DNA of 64,000 bases, from positions 96,709,648 to 96,773,647 of the forward strand of contig OZ020267.1 in the NCBI GenBank assembly GCA_963971225.1. Direction: 5' to 3'. The notes under the pieces are model-generated. The model saw only the letters and a list, made by a program, of their open reading frames with translations, searched no databases and was not told where the DNA came from. The position numbers and the translations under genes were made by a program. The stretch comes from Melieria omissa (taxonomy: Eukaryota; Arthropoda; Insecta; Diptera; Ulidiidae). The stretch's first letter is position 1, and each line of letters starts with the position of its first letter. Shown here in pieces: positions 25,269 through 36,160 of the stretch.

Positions 25269-26277
25269 AAGGCTTGCGGACGGCGACACGCTTGAAATGC
25301 TGTAAAAAGAATCCTTCTTTCCTTTTCACAATGGCAATGGTAGCATTAGTGGAAAATCCGAAACAATGAAAATGAACTAAAGTATTTGTAAAAATTTTAC
25401 GACTGCGCACTAAAGTTAAAAGACTACAAGATGTAATAGTAGCACTTGCGCAACAACAACAACAACAGCCAATACAAAATAGATAATGAGAGAGCATAAA
25501 GCAAAATTTCTCGCTTAGTTTGTAAGTCAAATGCATGTACAAAAACAAAAACGTTACATTTGCGAAAGCAGGGTGTGGAGCTGAGTTTAATTTGATTTTT
25601 GCTGCAGTTTGCAGATTTCATGCGCATATTTATTTACACAACCACCTCTCACCCCATGTTTATAGAAAATATAAATAGTAGAAATATTCTCACTTGCATA
25701 ACTACACGCGACTTGGAGCCACCTAATTTTAAGCGCAAAGCAAAATAATGAAATTATTTTGTTTGAAAACGAAAGAATGGAAAAGTGACATTCAGACAAT
25801 GCACATATTATCGTTAGTCAGTTATCAGTTTGGTATGTTTACCGTAGCAAACGATTTTAAATTCAAACTACACTTGCAAGTTTCTAGTTTCTAAGGCATA
25901 ATGTAAGTAAGCAACCCAAAAGTAGCAGCGTTAAATGATTTACTATGAATAAGTTTGTGTTTATAAGACAGCGAATGTTGCAGTTCGATTGGGTCGCGCA
26001 GCACTTTGCGAGTGCGCTTAGCAACATGTTGCCAACATGTAGCCAGCGCCGCATGCGACGAGTGTCGAATGTATACAGAGACAACCATTTGATTTAGCAC
26101 TAAACATTAGCATTAGCGTTGCATACTCTGATGATATATAATTAAATACACTATTTTAAAAGTTAGTTAAACGAACAACGTAGTAATGCAAAAGTTTACT
26201 GAAAATAATATATTAGTAATGATAATAATAACAACAAGAAATATATAAATAAAAACGCACTAAGCATGAAGAATAAA
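25269..26277 (+). other. eya: Probable eya 3' UTR with AATAAA signals
   Basis: AT-rich non-coding sequence follows the eya stop. It contains a CAA run near 25,453-25,468 and several AATAAA hexamers, the most convincing at about 26,247-26,252 and 26,272-26,277. A TTAA-flanked MITE begins at 26,329, so the transcript probably ends before it. The poly(A) site is inferred, not shown. Confidence 0.5.
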
Positions 26278-26328
26278 ATGTGGTATGGATTCGTTTATTT
26301 ATAGATGTTTTACTTGGATCTTTTTTAA

Positions 26329-26987
26329 CCCTTTCGACCCCGCATTTTACACTGTGTCTCGATATTACCTTTTGGTATTTAAATCATGAAACACTTGTCT
26401 AAGAAGTGAGCACACGAGATTTGAAGTCGCCACGCCTCTTTGTTAGAGTCTTAGAGGTAGCTTACTTTTGAACACTTTTAGCTTAAAACAGGTTACATAA
26501 ATTTTGAATCAATCCTTTTTAGTTACAGAAAAATGATTTAATATTTATAGAAAAACACAAAATTATCCCTTTTTACCAATTATCCCTTTTACCATTATTA
26601 AAGAAACAGGGTTTTGATTAAAAGCGCCCAGTGGCGGATCCAGGGGGGGGTTGAAACCCCCAGAAATATTTGGATTGACTAAAAAACTACATACAAATTA
26701 AAAGGCATTTTATAAATATTAAAGAATTACTTTTTAAAACCCCTCCCGAAATATTTTTCTGGATCCGCGCCTGAAAGCGCCCCATTCGTAGACTTCAATT
26801 AGAACACAAACTTTTCCTTATATTGCTGCTATAACTGTAAAATGTTTGTAATTTGCTTTGAATTCATTTCTAAAAATATTAATTTGTTGGTGTCTACTTA
26901 AATTAAAACCCATGAATCAATCGTACCTTTTGCCATAAGATGACAAATATATGAAGTTGCTCGCAGGGAACTTTGGGGTCGAAAGGG
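26329..26987 (-). mobile_element. TTAA-flanked MITE (piggyBac-like), copy 1, interrupted
   Basis: The ends CCCTTTCGACCCC and GGGGTCGAAAGGG are perfect inverted repeats, flanked by TTAA at 26,325-26,328 and 26,988-26,991. The interior matches the copies at 31,873 and 52,442 in reverse orientation (for example AATCGTACCTTTTGC near 26,920). A 145-bp hAT-type MITE plus its 8-bp duplication sits at 26,629-26,781. Removing it leaves about 506 bp. No coding capacity is present. TTAA targets plus CCC-starting ends suggest mobilisation by a piggyBac-type transposase encoded elsewhere. Confidence 0.82.
26629..26773. mobile_element. hAT-type MITE, 145 bp, nested in a TTAA MITE
   Basis: The left end is CAGTGGCGGATCCAGG; the reverse complement of the right end is CAGGCGCGGATCCAGA. 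A perfect 8-bp target duplication AAAGCGCC lies at 26,621-26,628 and 26,774-26,781. The 8-bp duplication and CAG-starting ends are typical of hAT elements. It is non-coding. A degraded relative lies at 21,925-22,066. Confidence 0.88.
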
Positions 26988-26991
26988 TTAA

Positions 26992-27574
26992 TTGATTGCA
27001 TTGTTTCTGCAAGAATGTAAAGGTTAGAAGTCAGCGTTCAGGTTGAGTGAAGATTTTATGGGCACATGACTTGAACTCCTCAAGGTCAAAGGCGCTGGGG
27101 AAGATCTGCGCAGTGTTGGTTTCAGATAGCCAGATGAGTTAAATAGAAATACGGATTGGTGGTTTCGAATATGCAGAATAGTATTAATTTTGAGTAGTTA
27201 TTGAGGTATAAATAAGTTTAGGGGACTTACAAAAGATAGAGTAACTACAAAATATTACATCGCATCGAACCATCTTTGGGCTCTAACCATGTAAACACTT
27301 GTTCAACAAAACCCATCATTTACGGAAAGCGTTGATCTTTCCGCAAGACAATGTTCGATATGTTGAAAAAATCGTCGAAGAAACTTCATCTTTTACGGAA
27401 AAGCTAAAGGGCTCTGGATGCGGTCATAATAAATTTAAAGTCTGTCCTTAGCTGTAGCAAATCTCTCAACGAGAGCGCTTCAAATTCACCTATGCTGAGT
27501 TCCGGATCATGGCGATATTCCATGGAACTGATGATCAGATGAGCTCGCTCGGCACGGTACTAACAATCAGTTAA
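26992..27574. other. Intergenic sequence, no gene seen
   Basis: No recognisable feature. Part of 27,300-27,570 could be further decayed non-LTR coding sequence of the following element, but I could not read it. Confidence 0.3.
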
Positions 27575-28330
27575 GTCAAGACATGCCAGCGCTCGGTGTC
27601 CCTTTCTTAATCTGTAAGCTTCGTGCCCATATGATCTCTATATACGACACTAATATAAGATGGGCTGAAGGCAATACAAGTTACATGGTACGCCAAATTT
27701 GGCTAACCTTAAACCTTCGATCAAGGTTTCACGTTCAGAATCCCTCCATCAACTTCTTCACCAATGGCTCTAAATTGGAGAACAAGGTTTTGGGGCTTCG
27801 TTCTCCTTCCGCTTGGCTGATCACTGCAGTGTCTTCCAGGCAGAGGTTATGGCCATATATCAGGCCTCCATCAGGCCTGATGGCGCGACAACGCGCATAT
27901 GGCGGATATCCACATCTACTCTGACAGTCAGGCAGCTATTAAATCGCTCTCAAGGGCGACCACCTCATCTAAGCTGGTCATAAACTGCCGCGAGTTTCTA
28001 AATGCCTTGTCCACACACTCCAATGTGTCATTACTCTAGGTGCCAGGCCACAGGACATTGTAGGCAACTGCAATGAACTATGGCATGGGTAGGCACGCTG
28101 AAAGACTGGGTCTACAATCCAACGACTTGTGTCAAGGGTGCGGCTCTGAGGAGGAGGACGAGACCGTTCTCCACCTGCTGTGTCAATGTCCTTCTTTAGC
28201 CAGAAGAAGATTTAAGTTCCTCGGCTCAGCTTTTTCAATAGTCTAACTGGACTATCTCGTCTGAACATCAGGGACATAGCAGATTCATTACGGAATCTTC
28301 ATGGTTTCAGGCGCGGTAAGGGGGAAACGC
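27575..28330 (+). mobile_element. Non-LTR retrotransposon RNase H/C-terminal fragment
   Basis: Read across several frames, the + strand gives INFFTNGSKLENK, then FGVFSS-like and FQAEVMAIYQA-like segments, then DIHIYSDSQAAIKSLS and a VPGHRTL-like motif. These are the DGS, E, DSQAA and PGH motifs of an RNase H domain. A C-terminal segment follows (HAERLGLQSNDLCQGCGSEE, then ETVLHLLCQCPSLARRR). The order matches I/LOA-type elements. Multiple frameshifts and stops show it is inactive; the catalytic Asp of the DGS motif has become Asn. Confidence 0.7.
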
Positions 28331-28499
28331 GCCATCCATTGAGGTATCACAATGAGCCAGAAGTTGTGCTTGAGTGAGCTACTTATTTACTTTGAACGCT
28401 GCCTCTCCAACCTAATCTAACTTAAACCTTCCTTGGAACGTCTTAAACGACGAGGGATTTTTTCAATGTGAAATCCGTATGGTGCCTAAAAAATGCCCA

Positions 28500-29170
28500 A
28501 AGTCGAAGCTAACAATGAACAATACTGTGAATAAGTTAGGAAGGTTAGGATATTATTGGGGTTATACTGCACTGAGATCGCTAACGATATGTTGCGCCGC
28601 CTACTACTAACAGTTGAAAAAGATCCCCTCGAACATTAAGTAACTCAGAAGTTCAGGTGCGTTATGTCCTCTTCTGTAATCCAATACTGGCTCAGGTAAC
28701 GAATCCGTATGTCCTGAGGAGTCTTCTCTGCTGTTTCATTGAGTCTACAGATGCTTTCCTGTTTTAGACTATCTATCTAATTGTGTGCATGTGTTTTCTT
28801 AGCCTGTAGTGCCCAGTAATCTGTCTTAGCTGGTCTTTTCTTACTCTGAGGCATTCCATACTCTATTTGAAGTTATAACCTTTAATGAAGATTTTCGATT
28901 GCCTAAGGTTCGCTACAGTCTACGTTCTTTATGCGAGTCGTAGTGACTGCTAGGATATGCTTCCCCAGACCAATGAAGGGCTTTGGTCCAAGAAGGTCGG
29001 TAGCTGCCCAAACTCGCAGCAAGGCTGCCCGTCTTCTTACTGTCGCCTAATCTTCTGTGTCCTGGGACCCAAAGTATTTTGATCTGGTTGTATTCAGGCC
29101 CAATCGGTTCAATGTCTCTTCCATTCCAGCACTGGTTCTGAGTATATCTCATAGGAGATCAGTGCGTTGG
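28500..29170 (-). mobile_element. Non-LTR retrotransposon fragment, opposite strand
   Basis: On the minus strand, from about 29,170, the reading gives DIQAASNALISYE, then EYNQIKILWVPGHRRLGD, the RNase H motif, and after frame changes TGHYRLRKHMHTI near 28,810, followed by a decayed Cys/His tail. It is oriented tail-to-tail with the fragment at 27,575-28,330 and appears to be a different element, because the TGHYRLRKH version is distinct. Stops and frameshifts make it inactive. Confidence 0.6.
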
Positions 29171-29539
29171 AGGCTGCTTGGATATCCAAGGATATGTAAG
29201 GATGTGAATGAGGAACTTTGTACCGTTTTCTCTGAATAAATTTTCAAATTTAAAGCAATTCTCAAAACTTATAAACCCAATAAATATGAAAAAAACGTAT
29301 GGTCTTTCTATTGATTTGAAATAAATATTTAACAATAATTTAGACAAAGAATAAAAACAATACAAATTCTTTGCAAGCCATAACAGACCAGCTGTAGTTT
29401 TCCACAACACTCTCTTCTCAACTGTGTTAATCGTAATGTTATGGTAATTGTGATGAAAATTAACTACAACTTAGAATATTTATTACAATATTTCCATTGA
29501 CAGTATTGTTCCAACAGCTTTTTAAAACAATTCACCGCA
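29171..29539. other. AT-rich sequence upstream of the small secreted-peptide gene
   Basis: It contains AT-rich, TATA-like stretches within 70 bases of the start codon at 29,540 (for example TTAGAATATTTATTAC near 29,471). A promoter is expected here, but no element can be fixed. Confidence 0.3.
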
Positions 29540-29910
29540 ATGTTTAAATATGTTTTGTTCGCGTTTGTGTGCTTGTTGTGCGTCAATGCCGAGTTGTCCA
29601 TAATGTTTGAACGATTCGAGGTGTCAGAGGGGCGCGATATGTAAGCTAATTATTGTTGAATTCAATGTTTTTCCAAACATTTCAAGAAAATCTGATGCAG
29701 TTGTGAATTTGTCATTCATTCAGGTATGGTTATGATATTTATTTGGATGTACTGCCCGAAGAATGCGAGGAGATTGATATCTACTATCAGCTGAACTTGG
29801 CAGAAATTGAGAAAATTCTTGAATACGACTTGAGTCTTCTAGAATTTCCCATGTACAACAATTCAACAGATGAGTACGAAGAGGATTATTTTCAATATGA
29901 GGATGACTGA
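29540..29910 (+). CDS. Small secreted acidic protein, two exons, unknown function
   Basis: Exon 1 is 29,540-29,640 and exon 2 is 29,724-29,910 (stop TGA). The 83-nt intron starts GTAAGC and ends TTCATTCAG; joining keeps the frame and gives 95 residues. Residues 1-17 (MFKYVLFAFVCLLCVNA) form a typical signal peptide with probable cleavage after NAE or CVNA. The mature part is about 78 residues, rich in Glu, Asp and Tyr, with one Cys and an N-glycosylation sequon (NNST). It ends in an acidic Tyr cluster (DEYEEDYFQYEDD) of the kind that can be tyrosine-sulfated. An AATAAA lies at 29,971-29,976. I do not recognise the family. The start of the mature part (SIMFERFEVSEGRD) faintly recalls small secreted insect proteins of the CheA/DUF1091 kind, but the rest does not support it. 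The protein would be exported; its role is unknown. Confidence 0.62.
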
Positions 29911-29970
29911 AATGGCTGGTCCGGAGAGAGAGCGGGGACATTTTTATTTTACTGAGTGCAGACTTCGATG

Positions 29971-29976
29971 AATAAA
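29971..29976 (+). terminator. Poly(A) signal of the small secreted-protein gene
   Basis: AATAAA lies 61 bases after the stop codon, a usual distance for a compact insect gene. Confidence 0.45.
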
Positions 29977-30352
29977 AAACATATAGAAAACAATTTAATA
30001 AAAAAATATAGAATAAAAAAACTATAAGAAAAAACACACAACCAACGATACAACCACATTTCATTTCAGGTAAGGAAATTGGTTTTGAGAAGTTCGGTAA
30101 GTTTTGTAAACTTTTAATCGGTTCAGTGAGTAATGGCGCCAATACGGAAAAAAAAATTATTGACTTGCACCAGTTTTACCAACTTACATGGAGGTACCCA
30201 ATTAGATGGGAATTTTATATCGCAAAGCGAATTGAACAATATGCTATTTTGTCGTTGCTGTAATTCATACTTTTTGGCTAAATGAGTGCTGTTTTTAGGG
30301 ATCTGGCGATCCCATCTCTAATCCCATTCGTTTCTTCTACCCCTGTACTTAG
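29977..30352. other. Intergenic sequence, no gene seen
   Basis: Nothing recognisable, apart from the target duplication GTACTTAG of the next element at 30,345-30,352. Confidence 0.4.
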
Positions 30353-31014
30353 TAAGTATTGCAATCGCAAGATCCCAAGTCTCGAAATCCCATACAATTT
30401 CAGTACCGAAAAATCCCGGAATTGACAAAACCCGATCCGGGAATGAAAACATAAAAATAGCTAGCTTTTTGTTTTTGTCACCTTCATTTCGAAAAAGGCA
30501 AACCTTCTTATTTTATACAAAAAATAAATTGCACGCTCTCTGTAAAGTTTGAATAAATTTCAATGGAAAAAATTAATAAAAATAAATAAAAATCAGGCAC
30601 CGTAAAAATTAAAAGCTAAATATAGAAATTAAAATATTTATAAAAATTATTTTTAGATTTTTACTTTGCGTTCACCGAATAAAGATTATTTGTTGATTTT
30701 GTTTTATCAAAAAATCAAAATTATTTGTTGAGTTTTCAAAAGTTCATTTAAGTTTACAACTTTTTAACAGCAGGTTTGTCAATTAAATTTATTTTGATGT
30801 GATAAATTGTATGTTATTTGTCATAAATATTTTGTTTTTAGTTTTAAAGTAAGAACACAGAATTGAAAATAAAATTTAATTGATTAAAAAATACTTTTGA
30901 TTTAGTCTCTTAAAATAATATATTCAATCCCGAAAAATTCCAGGATCCCGACATTGCGGATTTCAGTCCCGAAAATATGGGGATTACAAAACTGGTCCGA
31001 GATTGCAATCCCTA
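30353..31014. mobile_element. hAT-type non-autonomous element, 662 bp
   Basis: The left end reads TAAGTATTGCAATCGC; the reverse complement of the right end reads TAGGGATTGCAATCTC. A perfect 8-bp duplication GTACTTAG lies at 30,345-30,352 and 31,015-31,022. Both arms carry several copies of a GATCCCG/TTTCGGGA-like motif (for example CCGAAAAATCCCGGAATT at 30,406 and CCCGAAAAATTCCAGGATCC at about 30,929), which could be subterminal transposase sites. The interior is AT-rich and non-coding. Confidence 0.82.
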
Positions 31015-31022
31015 GTACTTAG

Positions 31023-31868
31023 GTATGTTCCCCTTCTCTTTTGCTCTTCGGTTTTGATTGTTCGTGTCGCCTACTGTTTACCTTTTTGTATTGCAAGTAT
31101 CATTCGCTATTCCACCTCCGAGAATAAACGACATAGCACCGAAACCAGCCAGCGCTTTATTTACTTGCTACGCTGACGGTCAATTTTAGTCACTCTTGAA
31201 AGAAAAGGAATGAAGTTATGTAATGAAAATTACAGTCCAAATGAAAAAGAAAAAATGAAGAAGAAGTACGGCAGGACTCGGGCAGTGGTAAAGTCGATGC
31301 ACATGAAAAAAGAGCTCTGACTAAAATTTATATTTAATGAGAAAAATGAAATTAATTACACAAGAAGTTCAGTAACAAACCATTCCGAAACTATATTTTG
31401 TGTAAATGTACAAAATCCAACAAAAACTGACTGAAATTAACTGGTTTGTAAGTTTTAGTCGTAAACTGATATACTTTAGTTTTGTTTTATTTACTTTGTT
31501 TATGCTTTGATATGAGTTTGAATGGTGTCTAACCGGACCACTTTGGTGTAAACATAAAAGGTTAACTCGCTAAATGTATAGGAAAATCTAGTTGGCATCT
31601 TTTATTGACAGTAATATTCTAACGTTGTGGCAACTCCAGTGGGTGCATGAATGTAGTCGAGACACTTACCAACAGTTTGGTAAATATTATTTAAGCGGTG
31701 GCAATGAACAGTTTGAGGGTGACTGCCTTTTCAATAGCAAACTCAATAATCGGCTGTGCTCGAGTTGGGTTAAAATGTTACATATATTTAAACAGTTATT
31801 TTGAAGGTTATTAAATAAAAATCTATAAAAGATAATAATATCGATATTGTTACTGTATAATTAAAAGC
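31023..31868. other. Intergenic sequence, no gene seen
   Basis: The 70-codon open frame at 31,592-31,804 has no signal peptide, domain or splice context that would support it. Confidence 0.4.
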
Positions 31869-31872
31869 TTAA

Positions 31873-32395
31873 CCCTTTCGACCCCAAAGTTGCCTGAGAG
31901 CAACTTAACCTATTTGTCATCTTATAGCAAAAGGTACGATTGATTTATTTGTTTAATTTAAGTAGGCACCAACAAATAACTATTTTTAGAAGTGAATTAA
32001 AACCAAATTACAAAAAATTTACTATTATCCCCAAAATAATTTCCAATAATTTGCAGCGATATCAGGGAAAGTTTGTGTTCTAATTGAAGTCTAAGAATTG
32101 GGCGCGTTTGATCAAAACCCTGTTTCTGTAATAATGGTTAAATAAAATCAAAAAATGATAATTTTGTATTTTGCCATAAATATAAAATAATTTTTCTGTA
32201 ATTAAAAAATATTGATACAAAATTTATTTAAGCCGTTTTAAGCTAAAATTGTTCAACATTAAACTAGCTTTTGAACTCTAACAAAGAGGCGTGGCGACAT
32301 CAAATGTTGTGTGTACATTTCTTAGGCAAATGTTTCATGATTAAAATGCCAAGAAGTAATTTCGAGGCACAGTGTAAAATTCGGGGTCGAAAGAG
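31873..32395 (+). mobile_element. TTAA-flanked MITE (piggyBac-like), copy 2
   Basis: The ends are CCCTTTCGACCCC and GGGGTCGAAAGAG, with TTAA at 31,869-31,872 and 32,396-32,399. The 523-bp interior is closely similar to the copy at 52,442-52,910, sharing for example GCCTGAGAGCAACTT, CAGCGATATCAGGGAAAG and GGGCGCGTTTGATCAAAA, and similar in reverse to the copy at 26,329. It is non-coding and uninterrupted. Confidence 0.85.
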
Positions 32396-32399
32396 TTAA

Positions 32400-34320
32400 T
32401 AAAGCTATAAGCTTTGATGTTTGACTTCAACAAAATTAGGTAAATGTTAATAATATGCGAAATTTACTTCGGTAAAATTTGCAGCTCAATATTAAAATGT
32501 TGAATATTGAAGAAAAAAATTCAAATTGTGTTAATCAATATTAATCCAATTGTTTGGCGAGGAATGTTAACGTTTCAGAAAGTTCAACTAACCTCTCAAA
32601 AGTTTGTAAAAACTAATAAAATCGATTAACTGATTAACTAACAACACTTGCTGGCCAAGCACAGTCTATGGCAAATAAGTTAATACAAAATAAATTCAAA
32701 GTCATTCAAAGTCAGATATAATTTCCAAATTTCCACACAATACCAGCGATTCCACTGTTGGCTGCTCGTTTAGTTACAATCAGAAAAGTAATTGAAATGT
32801 GAAAACAAATTAAGCAAAAGTATTTGGGAAAGAGCGCAAAACAGCAGCAAATCGATTATGAGGTGTGGATGCAACAGCAGCAGCAACAATAACAACAACA
32901 ATGCCCACAAAGAATCAGTTAAAGTAAAAGAAAACATGCAGCAGGACTGGACAGACAGACACAGCCGTCAAGTCGAAGCGGCAAAAAGTTGCGCAGCAAA
33001 TTAAAAACCATAAAAAGCGTTGAAAGCCAGCAAAAATTGCAACACCAATACAACAACAATAGACTCAGCAATAGCATCCACAACAAATTGTTGCAGGCCA
33101 TACAAACAACAATGCAATGATTTGTATGAGTCTCGAAATGGACATCGGCGCATTGGGAGGGGGGAATTACAAATGGCAAACAACAACAACAACACACACA
33201 GGGATGGGCAGCAAATGAGAAATCATTTAGGCGGAGTGGTGGGTGGGTGCGTAGGGGCCGCGCGGCCTGCAATTGTTTTGTATTGGCGGCCAGCAAACAG
33301 TCCAGGCCAGGCCAGGCCAGGCCAAGTCCTTAGGTAGGTACGAGTGCATCCCAGCCAGCAGTCGATCCGGCCATCTGAACGCCTGTCGAGCCCATTCAGC
33401 GCACACAATGAATAATTACCGATAATGATTTTGATGCATTGTTATGACGGTAAATGATGGGCGACCGCCGCCGCCTCGACTCAGTGCAGCGCAGCGCAGT
33501 CCAAGGTTGCAGCATTGGTCTTGTAGCTATCGGCCGTCCATCTGTTGTGGCGGCTGTCAGCATTTGTGGCAAATATATTAATCTGCAGGATATGAAATCG
33601 CGCGAGTGCTGACTTGTTACTATTTATTGTTCGTTTGTGCTTGTTGTTGCAGTTGTTGCCGTTAATGTGCTGGGCGCAGTCATGTTTTGGCGATAAAATT
33701 TTAATGCCCTCACGCCAGATCACTCAGCGTCGCAAATCGCTGTTGCTGATTGTTGCCTTTGCGCTGCCAGCAATCAGCAACCAGCACTAAACGCTGTGCC
33801 GTCGTTTGCCGCCAAGCTAGAATTTCATTTCTCATCAGCTTGCATTATTATTTGAAGGGGCTGTTGCATCGTTGCAGCTGCTTGCCACATTTCAATTAAG
33901 GCGACTTTTTCACACTTTCCAGTCGCTGTTGTGGTGCTGGAAAGTGCAGAATGCTTTGGGTTTTTGCACAAATTGTTGCTGCTGCTTATGGCACATTGCA
34001 GCTGCTACTGACTCGACTGATTGACTTTCCTCAAGCCACAACGCTTACAGCTTTTTGCCAGCTGACTGTTAGAAACACTTTCGATTTTCCTTCCCAAAAA
34101 GTGAATTTTCGATTATGTGAATTTCTTGCTGTGGCTTTTGAACTTATTGCTGTTGTTGTTGTGTTCTTTGTGGCAGCGTGTAAAAACCAAAAATGTAAAT
34201 GAGAAAAATTTGATTCAAAACAGCAGCCACACTTTCCCTTGCGAAATGTGCGACAAGTGGACAGAATTGCAAGCTTGAAGTCAATAAGCCCAATAAATCA
34301 AGATTCTTCATACTACACTC
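32400..34320. other. Intergenic; GC-richer island with CCAGG minisatellite
   Basis: About 32,830-34,200 is GC-richer than its flanks, with CAA and GTT runs. A CCAGG pentamer run lies at 33,301-33,325. Open frames on both strands are low in complexity. I see no exon with a recognisable product; regulatory function is possible. Confidence 0.3.
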
Positions 34321-35060
34321 TATGGGCTATGCCACACCCCTTTAATGTAATGCCCAATCCATTCCTCCAGTCGAAGAGTGTGACCTGGTTTCATTGATAT
34401 GCGACTTTCAGTTCCAAAGTTACGCGGAAAATTTCAGTCACAAAAACTTCAAAGCTTTCCAACTTAGTGTTCCGAAACTATTCCATATTAAAAATTTGGG
34501 TTCTATGGGCGGTGCCATATCCCCTCGTCCAATACCCAACCCATTCCCCATGTCGAAGGGCACACCTAAATCGTAACTCTTTGATATGTGATTTGTAGCT
34601 CCACAGTTAATCGAAACATTTGAGTTGCTTAAAAAGTGCCACGCCCCTTGTCCAACGCTCACAAAGTTTTACCAGTGAAAGGGCACATCTAAACGGTGGC
34701 CCCGTACCAATTTTGAATGCTTCCCGATATCTGATTCCGAAGATATTCCATATAGAAAATTTAAGTTGTATGGGCGGTGCCACGCCCCCTTGTCAGAAAC
34801 CCACCCTATTCCTCATATGGAAAAACACAACTAAATCGTACGTTTATACCGAGTGTCATTGATGAGAACGCTATAGTTCCAAAGTTAAAACGGCATTAAA
34901 AAAGTGCCACGCCCCTTGTCCAATGCCCATAAAATTTTACCAGCACCAAATTTTAATGCTGTCCGACTTCTCATTACGAAAATATTCCATATTGAAAATT
35001 TAAGTTGTATGGGAGGTGCCACGCCTACCTACGGTCGGGTCGTATTCGCACTATGTGGTT
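34321..35060. repeat. Degenerate long tandem repeat, about 180-265 bp unit
   Basis: Four unit starts resembling TATGGGCGGTGCCACGCC are at 34,321, 34,504, 34,769 and 35,008. Units end in a shared ATATTCCATATWGAAAATTT-like segment, and two also carry AAAAGTGCCACGCCCCTTGT inside. The units have drifted, so the array is old. The GGGCGTGGC-type motif also appears in the adjacent array. Confidence 0.7.
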
Positions 35061-35262
35061 TACCGAGACTTACTCAGGACGAACATTCCATGAAAAATTC
35101 AGCTAATCGGCTGTCTAGTTTTTTGAGCTTTAATGCCGTGGGACCAACAAACAAATATACATTAATTTTTATATACAACATATAGATATTTGCTGCAATG
35201 TCACAGTTAATATCACAGTTAATTTCTGTCATCATAATGGGCATTGCAGGAAAGCGTAAAAG

Positions 35263-35630
35263 GTGGGCGTGGTCAAACTTATATGGCTTATGTTTACCGC
35301 TATGAAACACAGAATCATTTTACATCGACATTAATTTTCAGACATGTACCGTAGCTTTGTTTTGTTAGTTTAGTGGGCGCGGAAAGTGGGTGTGGCCGAT
35401 TATAGTATAGCCTATGCTTGCCGCAATGACACGTTGAATCGTTTGATACCCATATTGCTATGACAAATATACCATGGCTGATTTGTTATTAAAGTGGGCG
35501 TGGCGAAAAGGCATATAAAATGGGCGTGGTCAATCTTATATATCTTATGTTAACATCAATGAAACAAGGAATCATTTGATATTAATACTGATTTACCGAC
35601 ATGTACCATAGCTTCGTTTTGTTAGTTTAG
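35263..35630. repeat. Tandem repeat, three units of about 120-135 bp
   Basis: Units start with GTGGGCGTGGTCAA-like sequence at about 35,263, 35,386 and 35,520. Each contains a CTTATGTTTACC-like segment, AATCRTTTGAT and ACATGTACCATAGCT, and ends in TTTGTTAGTTTAG. They are diverged copies of a different unit from the array at 34,321. Confidence 0.7.
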
Positions 35631-36160
35631 AGTTTTATTCCTTCAAAATTACGCAAATTATAAAAAAGTTTTAGGAGCTTTTTTTAACTTTTGGGAGGAA
35701 ATTTCAGTATTTTTTTAAGATTTAGGAGAATGTCATTTTAGGTATCTGGCAACACTGACTGATTAACTTAAGCATCACAAGGGTAACCTCACCTTGGTGA
35801 CTCTCTATACTCCAAAGCGAAGCAAAGAAGAAGGAAAAATATGAGATTTGGTAAGACTTTGGTTGTGAGATAATAGACAACATTGGATCCTGCATGAATT
35901 GACCTTGAACCGGTTTGCATGACCCAACTTGGAAATTGTTTGTAGGTCGTTGTTGTTGCGCTTTTCCAAGGGTCATGGGGTCAAGCAACTTGGCAAACAT
36001 TGTATAATTGGTTGATGAGGGAGAACAGAATCGATTGAGATAAAAATGAGCAATAAAGCCCAAACACAATTTGATATTGAAACCTCTCCACAGATTATAC
36101 ATGTCGCGAGCATCTGGCAACATTCGCTCCCAGCGTACAGTTGCTACTTTGCCTGGGTTA
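35631..36160. other. Intergenic sequence, no gene seen
   Basis: The minus-strand open frame at 35,722-36,123 (133 codons) shows no recognisable domain, so I do not call it. Confidence 0.35.
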
